Shown: positions 35,701 through 42,800 of the stretch, piece by piece | Layout: each line of letters opens with the position of its first letter | Position numbering within the stretch: position 1 is the stretch's first letter | Assembly (NCBI GenBank): GCA_934045075.1 | Contig: OW203723.1 | Location: 21,475,115-21,539,114 of the forward strand | Direction: 5' to 3' | Source: Yponomeuta sedellus | Lineage: Eukaryota > Arthropoda > Insecta > Lepidoptera > Yponomeutidae | Length of the DNA: 64,000 nt | Notes under the pieces: model-generated | Seen by the model: only the letters and a program-made list of their open reading frames with translations | Databases searched by the model: none | Told to the model about the DNA's origin: nothing | Program-made: the position numbers and the translations under genes

Positions 35701-38700
35701 AGTAAAAGCTCTTTCTGACTAGCCGACGCTAGGTCTAATGCATTTTGGCAATTTGTCAGGAAAGCGGTCAGGGTATCTCTTTCTCCTTTATAAGGACTAA
35801 TGAAATTGCATAGTACTTGAATCGGATATGGCTCTGATAGTAACAAGCCTTTCGTTTCGGAAGTGCCAGCCGTCATTATGAAATAAGAGTATGCGTCTCT
35901 AACCTATCACCTTTTAAAACAAGTACCTAAGTGAATAGAATGTTTTACTCACAAGACCGCGACCACGACACTTATCTTCATCAGCATGCTCCAAACACGA
36001 CGCGGAGAAGCCGGCTGATACGGCACAGCGGGTTGCTTGAAGACAGGCGAACTGGAATGGCAGCAGATGGACCAGAGATGGCGGCAGGTAGGTTGGAGAT
36101 GACGGCACGTAGATTGGAGACGACGGCGAGGGGTCAAACTGATGGTGACCCTGAAGACGCGGTGGCACTTGTAGTTGCTGGCGCTCTTGTTGGCGCAAGC
36201 AGATGTAGGACTCGGTGTACACGTAGACGACCAACCGAGCTCTTAGTGGCCTCGGTGGATGATGATGTAGAAGATACAGTGATTTAGGAATAGCAGATTC
36301 AGCGAAGAGTTTGACGAGGTGGGAATTGGTACAGAGTTCACCCCGGAGACACAGGTTTTTCGGCACGCACTGGTTTTCACACACACACTGTTTTGCAGTT
36401 TTTGACGCGATTCTGAGATCCTGGGCTTACAGATACGGTAATTTGCCAGGATCCCACTTCTGACACCACTATTACGAGTGGGTTCGAGAGTTAGTTTTTA
36501 AAAAACAAATTTTTAATACACGTAAATATTTATTGGAAATAATAGAAATACAATACGCGCGCGATGCGTCCTCTGGGACTAGCAAAACCGGTCTGATCAG
36601 CAACCGACTGAAAGTACTGGGCAGCGCTCACATTGACGTCATACACGTGGACCATCGGTCCCACGGTTCATGAAATTGGAAGACGTTCACATGCTGACTG
36701 TTGTAGCTTTACCCAGCACTATCACCGTGTGAATAGGGGTTGTAACAGGTCCCTTCACCCATCTAGTGTGAGTGATGATGCCACTGGACGCTGTATAAAT
36801 CATCTCATAAAGTGGATGCAAAAAGGCCTTATATATATATATAAGGCCTTTTTGCATCCACTTTATGAGATGATTTATACAGCTATATATATATATAGAA
36901 CTCTTTCGTTTGTTTTTTAAAAAGGCTCTTTCCAAAAATATCTCGACACAAACTCGAATCTATGAGAACCATTAGTAGCCAATCTGAGATCAGAGCGGTG
37001 CGTAAGCGCCGCGGATCCACGGGTCATTGCTCTATAGTCGGAGCGTCTGTTAATTGTTCGCGAATTTTAAGAAACAGTATTTCTCAACACAACATATTTT
37101 TCGTTTTTTTTTCGTCTTTACGTCGTCTATTAAAAGTAATAGTCGAAACAGATGGCATTTTTTGTTACTAATAATTACTTAACCGTAGTTTTCATCACAC
37201 CCAGATTTCCTCGTATAGAAAACGGAGGATTTACTCGTGAATCCCTTTACCATGAGGAAACTTTGAAATCGCGAAGATATTAGCATTGAATTTCAAATTC
37301 AATGATATTAGGCTGAAGTTATCACTTGCGGGTTTAAAATGTGACATCCGTGACGTCACATTTAAAAAACAGAATTAATAATTAATTTGTTTTGTTATTT
37401 TTCAAATGTTTGATTTTGTCTCAATAACATTAAAAACTATTTTGAATGGAAATAAAACGAATTCGAAACTCCTGTGATTAACATTAAAAACAATTTTAAA
37501 TGAAAATAAAACGGATTAGAAACTGCTGATTTTAATCCAATAATTTCTTCATATTTAATTGCAAAATATGTGACGTCACACTATGGTGAGGGGGTCGCAA
37601 AAATATGACCAACTACGAGAGGGGAACTTACAATCATCAATCTCCTATACTATACCGCAAATAGTTTGAAATGTGACAGCTAATATATCTTTCGCACTTT
37701 CGTTTTCCCTATAGAAAAAGTCCTTGGATTTGATAAGTGGAACATGGAACCCCCTGTTTTCGGGTTATACTCGTACGGATGATTCCATTGAAATTGTCAG
37801 GCTGGCTGGAAAAAAAAACTGTTGAAATAAGTCCACCTTTGTACGTAATTTTACTAAAATACTATTTAGTAAATTTCTTTATTTCTTCTTTCTAGTATTA
37901 AGCCCGCCAAATACGCAATCTTTAGAATGAATGAAAGAAAGACATTTATCATACCACCAAGACACATCACAGAAAAAAAATTAACAGATAAATTGACTGG
38001 TATAATAAAGAATTTAATAACAATAATATCTTTTATAATTATGCTGTGTGGTGTTGGCCTAGAGAATAGCACCAACCCAAATTCTTCCCGCGGGTGTCGT
38101 AAAAGGCGACTAAGGGATACAAACCGGTTCAGCAGTGCCCCCTGCAGTACAATTCCACCAGACTGCGATCCCCAACCCGCATGCCCAGCATAGGATTATA
38201 GGCGTTACCCCCCAATGATGGCACAACCTTGCGCTATGGCGCTCATTAGGGGATTGCTATGTCCAGCAGTGGACTAATATGGCCTGAAGAAGAAGAAGAA
38301 AATATTTTATCACATGTTAAATTTATTTAAGTTTCACTGGTTTTTGTGCAAATATGTAACGAACAAAAGACAACAAAACCAACATGACGATTTAGAACTC
38401 GTCATCCCTGATTGCAGAACCGGCGTGCAGTCGACAATCGAGGGTGAGGCGAACCAGGTGTCGCGGTCGGACGGCGGCAAGCTGGCGGTTCGATTCCCGA
38501 CGCTGCCCTTCAACTTCGCCGCGCCCTACTGGGTGGTCGACAGTGACTACGACAACTATGCCGTGGTCTGGGCCTGCAACGACTACGGACTGTTTCATAC
38601 TGGTTTGTACTTTTGTGATGTTGTAAAACTTTTGATAAACAATAAAAGTAGAAAAAAAAACGTTATGTTATTTAAATGTAGTGGAGGTACTTACCCTAAG

Positions 38701-39420
38701 ATAGAATAGATAGAATATTCTTTATTGCATGTACACCATGAATTACATAAGAGACTTAAAAAATAACAGTACAGTAAATGTGGCGGCCTTATTACTAAAA
38801 GTAATTTCTTCCAGAAAACCATTGATGGGGAAAAAAGTAACGGAAACTGAAAGGGAAGTCGGCGTAACTAAACAATATTAGACAAGATATTTTGAGATTT
38901 TTTTTATAGATATTTTTCGACCGTCGTGAAATAAAATTGTAACGGTGCACACCTCTTTACACCATTTTTTTATATTTCTTTAATTATGTCTATCATTTAC
39001 AAGAATTTCAAATTACGTCACTCAGTTTTGAGATTTCCCTAATTTTTTTTAACATTACTACTTTACATTTGGACGAGACCAGACCGTATAAATCGTCCAC
39101 TAACTATTTATGCTGTTTTTTTACCAAATTTTCTGTTTATATTATAAACACATTATAGTTAAAAGACACAGTTGAAGTCGTTCCAGATTTATTATTTATA
39201 AAACTCTTTACATCACATTGGCGCCCAACGTTCGGAAATTCCAGGTCCAACTAACACCATCACGTTGTCACTTACAGAAAACGCCTGGATCCTCACCCGA
39301 GAGCGCAATCCGCCGCTCAGCACCCTGGAGAAGGCATACGCAGCCATCGACAAGAACAGACTCAGCCGAGCTTACTTCACGCGGACAGACCAGAAGAACT
39401 GTCCAGAGAGTGATCAGTAA
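23621..39420 (+). CDS. ApoD-like secreted lipocalin, four coding exons
   Basis: Exons 23621-23749, 26315-26445, 38418-38602 and 39278-39420 join in phase to 195 residues plus TAA; all introns are GT-AG. Residues 1-22 form a signal peptide (hydrophobic core AVFLVGFV, likely cut after GSA). The mature protein has the lipocalin signature GKWYE (46-50), a second conserved block YDNYAVVWAC (131-140) and the closing arginine in WILTRER. Cysteines at 30, 64, 140 and 190 fit the two-disulfide pattern of apolipoprotein D. Family members are extracellular beta-barrels that bind small hydrophobic ligands such as lipids or, in Lepidoptera, bilins; the ligand here is unknown. The length is normal for the family. 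Intron 2 is about 12 kb and hosts an antisense endogenous retrovirus. Intron 3 holds an LTR fragment. The reading frame itself is unbroken. Confidence 0.93.
23788..23845 (+). mobile_element. 5S-headed SINE tail fragment
   Basis: GAGACCCGTGCCCCGGCAAT and GGGTGGATATCGTATG, in lipocalin intron 1. Confidence 0.6.
24064..24353. mobile_element. MITE-like element with imperfect inverted ends
   Basis: GTCCTGCCTTTTCGCAGAAAA at the left is mirrored by TTTCTGCAAAAAGGCAGAGGAC at the right; GCTGATTATCACTTGCC is also partly mirrored inside. Confidence 0.55.
24450..26310. other. Rest of lipocalin intron 1: repeat fragments only
   Basis: It contains LINE tail pieces (24450-24560, 25187-25275, 25890-25990), CGTGAGGAAACC-family pieces (25075-25180, 25690-25825) and the SINE at 25360-25688. 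No exon was found. Confidence 0.55.
25360..25688 (+). mobile_element. 5S-headed SINE, near full-length
   Basis: The head GCGCTGGTGGCCAGGTCGAA through CAGGTGCGGGATGGGTGACC is complete. There is a small deletion in the cysteine-free middle (GAGCGTTGGTGCCGGC), and the tail ends GGGTTGATGTCGATAG. Confidence 0.8.
26315..26445 (+). CDS. Lipocalin coding exon 2 (GKWYE motif)
   Basis: The acceptor is CCTCCTTTCCAG. The exon encodes residues 44-86 with the GKWYE lipocalin signature and the second cysteine (GGKC). It ends in phase 2 (CT) before the donor GTGAGT; reading past the donor meets a stop at once. Confidence 0.92.
26446..28242. other. Left part of lipocalin intron 2
   Basis: AT-rich intron with an RTE-type tail at 26706-26860. 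The open frame near 26924-27130 is low-complexity (GATGATGATG) and not convincing as coding. Confidence 0.5.
28243..28418 (+). repeat. Older repeat interrupted by the retrovirus (left part)
   Basis: AACTGTGAAGGAAAACATCG, then CGGCTTGGTTGGCTCCGCAC, up to GTTGGAGTGGTC. It resumes at 36748 with GGTCCCTTCACCCATCTAG. The uninterrupted form is at about 59715-59890. Confidence 0.8.
28419..28696 (-). repeat. 3' LTR of the endogenous retrovirus
   Basis: 278 bp, same sequence as the 5' LTR. The short G-run just before it in sense orientation (CCGGGGGGC) is in the position of the polypurine tract. Confidence 0.95.
28815..30743 (-). CDS. env: Errantivirus Env (baculovirus-F-like fusion protein)
   Basis: 642 residues. 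A furin-type site KRTKR (122-126) is followed directly by a glycine/hydrophobic fusion-peptide region containing KMFFGTLDSDD, the hallmark shared with baculovirus F proteins. Further on are cysteine-rich and heptad-like segments, a single TM helix at about 556-577 (VTYVLTVLVFTYMLL) and a 65-residue cytoplasmic tail. The N-terminus has only a weak signal peptide, so the true start may come from a spliced subgenomic mRNA as in gypsy. No stop or frameshift breaks the frame. Confidence 0.93.
   Translation of the reverse strand: MIPHRLQIRLYFYFRAVTGLCQGRFVTQIHGSPGLYFDELRPLKFSNDVWNVVTYVDISHIQPHIDKIDFTFEKVIIFCDTYPPSKMQVDCKNSVASLKGQHINNVKKFSSVSYLIQGQQIKRTKRGLINAGGSLLKMFFGTLDSDDAAKFTDAINVVQSDETKLTRLLRDNIHVIKSTISTFNNTMSKVNENEAHLNHNLGIIEKSLQGLSDTTDKLDLTVKLNSLLTSLQSIIIALSFDIDDLNNAILFSKMNILHPTVLSPYQLYMELEKNKNSLPKHSELPVPLSLQNIHEIIDMSSLVSYYNYNRLVLVLRIPLVLQQTYSLFHVIPLPVPYDVSKPDTFALVAPTKPYLAMTPDRMFYSLIDNVEQCKLVGNQCYVCKPDSVFSAIANPTCETILLSELVTKLPSSCETKLLHGSVDLFHKISNNRWIFVQSNPGKCHVSCEGEPGNHDEIIFGSGILTLPKPCKAFFKTLQFIPSDSLVSNVTTYMSNFNLIDDDCCERTRVNKTLEHLPLLKLSNVNNLNSLLHASVHLKDFEEELNKLENPSHLQKYSTHYLSVTYVLTVLVFTYMLLRSKKLCSRKASNYCVQIYNQCHNKRSTTSRQSVTLESTQDTESDSPQEDDCPRALPVPLRRNIVK
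30718..34989 (-). CDS. pol: Retroviral Pol: protease, reverse transcriptase, RNase H, integrase
   Basis: 1423-codon frame overlapping gag by 46 bp in the -1 frame. An unusual serine-rich linker (about 1-180) with repeated KSSLN-type units is followed by protease (DTG at 202-204 and the later GILGNNFL block). RT follows, with YMDD at 630-633, and then RNase H with acidic residues in TTDAS, TEKEF and TDHKPL. Integrase has an HHCC finger (H1087, H1094, C1124, C1127) and a D1157-D1217-E1253 triad with 35 residues between the last two. All catalytic residues seen are intact. Translation needs the frameshift; the first in-frame Met lies within the overlap and is probably not used. Its end overlaps env by 26 bp. 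Confidence 0.96.
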   Translation of the reverse strand: MRRLPPTCVKRIFKLNCQVPNSCRRQPEVSGTKLRPNAKSSLNPKPGCSFDPSISLPSREAEHQSISISAKSSLNLKNVDCNSDLYKKSSKSKPEALLEFSKSSSDSSNLLENTKSLLNPKAEGQPEFSMSFSDSSCLPKTTLNQGQNEPNYQSEIFDEILIKFNDNSDSKVYDVTSSKSPKLPFIEVKSSHTDKPIRLLVDTGSSICLIKKSSLSELPALENDIIKFKGINDVGSHSETIGKFSLSLILNEKLKFPYYFHVVDNVNLDYDGILGNNFLNAYRASIKYTDSLLVMLDDPSQCFQLKSRLPTYVIPPRSEMFIECHVTNPEVEEGLILQNTLNQYPNVYFSKCLVRVQPNQKVTVSVLNTSHKNVKLDNVQFTLEPVSYILESDVTDSAQSDNEVSYFTTSSSNRNALVQNALRCEHMNHEEEVMLRDLCTEFNDIFHLDGDLLTTTKTIQHKIQTTSQNPIHAKTYRFPEFHKNEVAKQVKSMLDQDIIRPSMSPWSAPIWVVPKKEDASGKKKWRIVVDYRKLNEITVGDAYPIPNITDILDQLGHSKYFTTLDLASSFHQIEMSKDDAPKTAFSVPGTLAGHYEFTRMPFGLRNAPSTFQRLMNVVLTGLQGVHCFTYMDDVVIFGHNLKDHIHRLRLVFSKLREHNLKLQPDKSEFLRKEVQYLGHIISEHGVKPDPKKVKCVTDFPVPKSPKEIKSFLGLVGYYRRFIDHFSHITKPLTSLLKKDAIFLWSAAQQAAFDTLKEKITTAPILQYPDFTKPFILTTDASNFAVSAILSQGEVGKDLPIAYASRTLNKAEGNYSVTEKEFLAVVFGTKVFRPYLFGYHFKIITDHKPLLWILTGSGTDHSSKLVRWRLKLADFDYTPEYKKGRMNCNADALTRIPVMPVDLSPSPSAVETYERYLQTSRQPSVSYDTVIQEHNDSLLKTKCKLVVYPTAIDLDPSIPYCSDIIEMSNSDPDIRCIERELLSSFTTSNANHMYTHLFLRVHHYDEYSYKDIFDVLRNYRDMIIVWYQEEKEIAISDFKDPFNKISYTKLYNMLAFLFHNTGIKVNIYKNSIIFPTPSEVKRILKENHDSPSAGHPGISRMYDRIKSMYWWKNMRQDIDAYIKSCRSCQVNKPLRQMNRAPMIITSTATRPNEKVFLDLVGPLPETSEHKYKFILTLQDDLTKYSQAYPMVTCSAEETAKRLVHYISHMGIPKLIVSDQGTNFCSDVFKQLEQLFGIKHLFASPYHPQTCGALERSHSTLKEYLKSYVDENREWDLYLNTSMIAYNSNVHSTTGFSPLELLFGYKPYIPQSIDSIDNNTYGDYVRALNYRLYYSRQKARDNIDASKEKSKKYYDSHSKPITYKTGDMVYLRCHHKQNKALSPVWKGPFKIVKINGNHTATLLINRKHIRHHYDQLKLDTTPSPN
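34944..34953 (-). promoter_or_regulatory. Gag-Pol -1 ribosomal frameshift site
   Basis: In the sense strand the last gag codons read TCT TTA AAC TGA. The heptamer T TTA AAC in this phase is a canonical X XXY YYZ slippery site. Slipping back one base gives TTT AAA CTG AAT, which enters the pol frame. Confidence 0.88.
34944..35876 (-). CDS. gag: Retroviral Gag
   Basis: 310 residues. It has a helical capsid-like region typical of Ty3/gypsy Gag, then two zinc knuckles of the CX2CX4HX4C form at about residues 207-220 (CKICNKQGHTESDC) and 252-265 (CSYCKNKGHVISGC). These bind genomic RNA during packaging. The frame ends at TGA (34944), directly preceded by the slippery heptamer TTTAAAC, so a fraction of ribosomes should continue into pol in the -1 frame. 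About 590 bp of leader separate it from the 5' LTR; open stretches there look like shadows. Confidence 0.94.
   Translation of the reverse strand: MTAGTSETKGLLLSEPYPIQVLCNFISPYKGERDTLTAFLTNCQNALDLASASQKELLLKFIIAKLEGKAQTACANKVFDKFEDLKAFLKQNFGEIKHYNHLLLDLQSCKQQLNESVAQFALRIETCLTALQSEIHNSDGLKKELAGRIAMTEDLALFTFTLGLNPRLSTIVRCREPRNLNAAINVALQEEKIQNLYQTTAKPKVTCKICNKQGHTESDCFHKKKPASSSANSYSHSHSSFQSPKINNIPTCSYCKNKGHVISGCRKRQYNNSNKNKHFEQSKHVEETADECEEQLCEDCLPHVSNESLN
36451..36468 (-). other. Primer-binding site (tRNA-Leu type)
   Basis: The + strand reads ATCCCACTTCTGACACCA, the 3' end of an animal tRNA-Leu with its CCA, so the element's sense strand is complementary to it. It lies one base from the LTR edge, the normal place for a minus-strand primer. 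Confidence 0.85.
36470..36747 (-). repeat. 5' LTR of the endogenous retrovirus
   Basis: In sense orientation it starts TGTTACAACC and ends CACTCGTAATA. It contains an E-box/CRE-like block (CACGTGTATGACGTCA), a TCAGTC initiator-like site and an AATAAA signal near the end of R. No difference from the other LTR was seen by eye. Confidence 0.95.
36790..36883. repeat. Perfect palindrome with AT core
   Basis: Arms of 47 bp (GCTGTATAAATCATCTCATA...) meet in an (AT)n centre, with further (TA)n after it. It lies just beyond the retroviral target repeat and could extrude as a hairpin. Confidence 0.85.
36884..38051. other. Right part of lipocalin intron 2
   Basis: No exon seen. It contains a two-copy, roughly 54-bp tandem (AACATTAAAAACTATTTTGA at about 37428-37480, then 37482-37536) and TGACGTCACA motifs at about 37352 and 37571. 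Confidence 0.5.
38052..38300 (+). mobile_element. LINE 3' tail (RTE/non-LTR type)
   Basis: Same family as 19126-19375, with GTGTTGGCCTAGAGAATAGC, CCCGCGGGTGTCGTAAAAGG and a final (GAA)n run. It ends about 115 bp before lipocalin exon 3. Confidence 0.75.
38418..38602 (+). CDS. Lipocalin coding exon 3
   Basis: The acceptor is CATCCCTGATTGCAG. The exon completes the split Leu87 codon and encodes residues 88-148, including the YDNYAVVWAC block with the third cysteine. The donor is G|GTTTGT, phase 1. The exon is GC-rich compared with its AT-rich flanks, as expected for coding sequence. Confidence 0.92.
38704..38830 (-). repeat. LINE 3' tail (AATAAAGT-ended family)
   Basis: In reverse it shares TTCTGGAAGAAATTACTTTT and TGCAATAAAGAATATTC with 55612-55738 (+) and 58335-58490 (-). 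The (ATAG)n-type run at its edge fits a retroposed 3' end. Confidence 0.65.
38938..39230 (+). mobile_element. LTR plus primer-binding site of a second LTR retrotransposon
   Basis: The LTR runs from TGTAACGGTGCACACCTC to TTTACATCACA (about 39217). It is followed by TGGCGCCCAACG (39219-39230), the standard primer site of the tRNA-Lys type used by many LTR elements. The internal region is missing, so it is a 5' LTR stub, not a clean solo LTR. It lies in lipocalin intron 3. Confidence 0.75.
39278..39420 (+). CDS. Lipocalin coding exon 4 (C-terminus)
   Basis: The acceptor is GTCACTTACAG. The exon completes Glu149 and encodes residues 150-195 with WILTRER and the last cysteine (KNCPES), then TAA. 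An LTR fragment with its primer-binding site ends only about 50 bp upstream of the acceptor. Confidence 0.92.
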
Positions 39421-39543
39421 GCTAGGATATCATGAAGAAGACGAAGACATGAGTAGTCATCGGCGGGGAATAGTTCTTAGAGAATTTTCTTGAATGAACT
39501 AACTTATTATTGGAAAATGTGTGTTTAGAGTAATCTCAGTACG

Positions 39544-39892
39544 ATATCGACCCTTGTATGTCCCCACTGCTGGGGCACGGGTCTCTTCCTGCATCGCAGG
39601 ATGGTTAGGCCATACTCCACCACGGGGGCCAAGTCCGGGTTGGTAGAGGATTATAAGACAGTGGCGAGCCTTACTGTCAGAAGTTATCAAGCCGCCCACA
39701 AGGCCTCTGACATGGCTTAACGACTGCCATTACATGACAGCCGGCACCAACGGGTTAACGTGCCTTGCGAAGCACGGAAGCGCTCGGAAAAATAGTCACG
39801 GGACGGTCTCCCATCCTGTACCTGACCGCGCCTATTGTTCCTGAACTCAAGTGATTGATTCCAATCACTCGGTTCGGCTAGGCCACGAGCGC
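39544..39892 (-). mobile_element. 5S-headed SINE, full-length
   Basis: In reverse it starts GCGCTCGTGGCCTAGCCGAA and ends AAGGGTCGATATC, with head and body intact. It lies 120 bp after the lipocalin stop and may fall in its 3' UTR. Confidence 0.82.
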
Positions 39893-42800
39893 AGTACAGG
39901 TGTTGATTAAAGTGAGAAACTGAGCGTCATTAATTAAACGAAGACATTACTTTTTTCAATGTATAAGACCCCATCATTTGAGAAAATTGTCTTCCCTCCA
40001 TCTCTGGTCCTGTCAGACGGACGCAACATAGCGTCTGTATACTTGTATCCTATACAATCAAAGGTGGCAATGTAAAGATTTTGGTAAAAAAAATCGACCG
40101 ATCAATCCAATCAGTCAGTGGATTGAGGGTAAAGAAGAGTATTGCATCCAATCAGTTCTAGGTGAGGAAGGTATTTCAATACGCAGCATTGAGGTACTCT
40201 AAATTTTGACAATTGTCTTGGCTTGGCTGCTTAAAAACCGACACTCAAAACAAAACAGTACAGTTGTTTCTCGGAGATTGTCAGAATTTACTACTCCTCC
40301 TTTACTACTCATTTGAGTAGTAAAGGAACAAATTCTGTATGAAGTGCCTTAGGTCTAAATAGACCTAAGGCACTTCATACAGGAAGGTCAGCGGTCGTTG
40401 CATGCGACTGCAGGCACTACAGGCGTAAAGTGGCTTGAATAATAATTATCACTATCCATCACCCCGTACGCTGCATAAGTCAGAGTATCTTTTACAAAAA
40501 TATTTTGCCTATAAGAATCGGCGTAGAAAACTTCAACTACTATGCCGTTTTCTTAAAATATCACTAGAAAACATATCGTTTCATCCTTTATTTGCGAAAC
40601 CAAACCGTAAAAGCCTTCTAGATTTTTTATAGAGGGACATACTCGTAACTTGCGTCCTAAATTTGCTTGCACCTCAGTCCACTTCAGAAACAGTAAATAT
40701 CAAAATAATCAACCAAAATTAACCATGAGCGTTAGCTATTTATCCCAATCGGTATCTGATTTAAGAAATGCATCAAGTAACTAATAATAAAAAATCGTTC
40801 TGCTTCTTTCTTTTTCTGAGGAGACAAATCAGCAAGGGCTGTTCAAAATAACCAGAGTTACACAGCTGAACACTGGTTTCAACTTCATCAAATAAATAAG
40901 TCATTGAAGAGCCAGTGTCAGACAAGAAATTAAAGATACAGAATGCTACTTCTTAGTGGAATTCTCAATTCGGAAACCAGCGGTACCTAATTGTTGCATG
41001 TTTACATGTTCACCAAAATATTACTGGCCTTCGGTGAAGCTGTTCATGGCGGCATCTCTTCAGCGAGGGGTAAAATTGTGGCAACTGAATCTGCAGTTGT
41101 TAAAGGCGATATTCACAGACAAGCCAGAACTTTCATAACATAGGCACATAGAACAGCTGTCTTTGTGAGTACAGTGCCCAATCAATTGCCTTCGATCACT
41201 ATCATGTCATTTATGAAATACGTAAGGTTCAATTTTCATATTTCGAAAATCAGACAAAAATGTATGTTGACGTCATATTTTATGCTATGATCAGATTAGT
41301 TAACTCCGACTGACTTGTTCTCTAATCACCATTAAAACTAATTCAGCGACTCTATTTTGCAAAAGTCCACTGGATTAGACGACTTTTTTTTTCAACCCAC
41401 TCCAGGGCCGTGTTTCATAAAACTATCATTCATAGTTTACTATGACATTTTACGATACGAATACCTACATTGCGTAGCAGAGTTTACTTGTTAATGTTTT
41501 GGTTAATAGAATTTGCAATGCATATCGAACTGTCTTAGGTCCCGTTTCTGAATTGAGAATTTCATAAAGATAAACACTCTGTCACGCACTTTTCTGAGTA
41601 ATTCGAAGAGACAACACTACACTTTACTATTTACTTAGCGAAATTCATAATTCAGAATTGGACCCTTAAGAAAACATGTTTGTCTAGAAAGCTGTCAAAT
41701 AATGACGACGAGTCTGAGATAAGTCTTGTTTATAATTATCTTTAAAGTTTGTTTTATAAAAATGCATTTATTACTGTCTAAATAATTGTAGTGTAAGAGT
41801 AATTTGACGTAGTTGGCCGTTTTCATGATCGATTTGGTTGTTTTAGGAGATATAGAGTTTTTAAAGCTTATGAAAGCGGCCGATACAACTTGCAATGTAC
41901 CGGCAATGAAAAAAAGTACTTAGTAAGTAAGAAAAATATCACAAATAATTTAACAATCACGTAAGTATATTTTGTAATAAGACTATAACTTATAATAAAT
42001 TAAAGCGTTTACAACATCTAGTTTATTATTCACCATCATCGTACAGTATATTATTTTATTTTGAGTAAAAAAATTAAATTACATAACAAAAATCAATTTT
42101 CGAACACAGTCAGCAAATTTAAGAATTACGTACTATACCGGGTGTTACAGCTTTTAGCACGAGGAAAGCTTATAAATCTCAAAATATCCAGCTGCCCCGT
42201 ACTAAAGTTACCACGTGCGGCATTTAATTGATTATATTTGTTTATCTCAGATGGTAACTGATATATTAGAACCCGGATATATATAGGTATTTTGATACAC
42301 CCTGCAGTTAATTTTACATTATGAAGTACCCAATTCACATCTTAATTGTACCTATTAGGGATTGAACGTACTTAGACACTTACTCACAATTTTGTGGCTA
42401 AGTGGGGGGTCGCTAGCCCCGGGTAACCGCAAGTGCGTTTGAATAAAATGGAAGATGAAATCCTACCGTAGTATGCGAATTTCTGTACATTGTCATAATT
42501 AAAAAAAATGCGGTCATTTGACCGCATTCTAAGTAACCGCTAAGCGTTTCAGGACTTGTGATCACTGAAATCAAAATATACAGTAACGTATAAAAGTAAC
42601 AATTAAACATCTGTCGCATATAAAAACCAAATATCAAAGCTTAACACTCAAAAGCCTTAATTTAGAAACCACTAAAAAATTGTAAATTTTAGAAAAATCG
42701 TTGTTGGTTAGCAATATAGCGTTTCTTTTATTTTTCTTTTAGGCTGATTGACAGATTAACCCAAAGAGCACTCTATAGCCTTCAACTTCCACTTTTGATA

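Larger units (their letters stand above)
28419..36747 (-). mobile_element. Complete endogenous retrovirus (errantivirus-type Ty3/gypsy) in lipocalin intron 2
   Basis: The element is 8.3 kb, with 278-bp LTRs at both ends that read as identical, a tRNA-Leu-type primer site and three long open frames: gag, pol and env. There is a GGTC duplication at 28415-28418 and 36748-36751. It is transcribed antisense to the host gene. Identical LTRs and unbroken frames point to a recent, possibly still active insertion. The order PR-RT-RNaseH-IN plus a baculovirus-F-like Env identifies the insect errantivirus lineage. Confidence 0.96.

Noticed and set aside
35914..36384. 156-codon - strand frame in the retroviral leader, and + strand frames over it
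   Set aside because: It lies between the 5' LTR and gag, has no recognisable domain, and the region is expected to be packaging leader.
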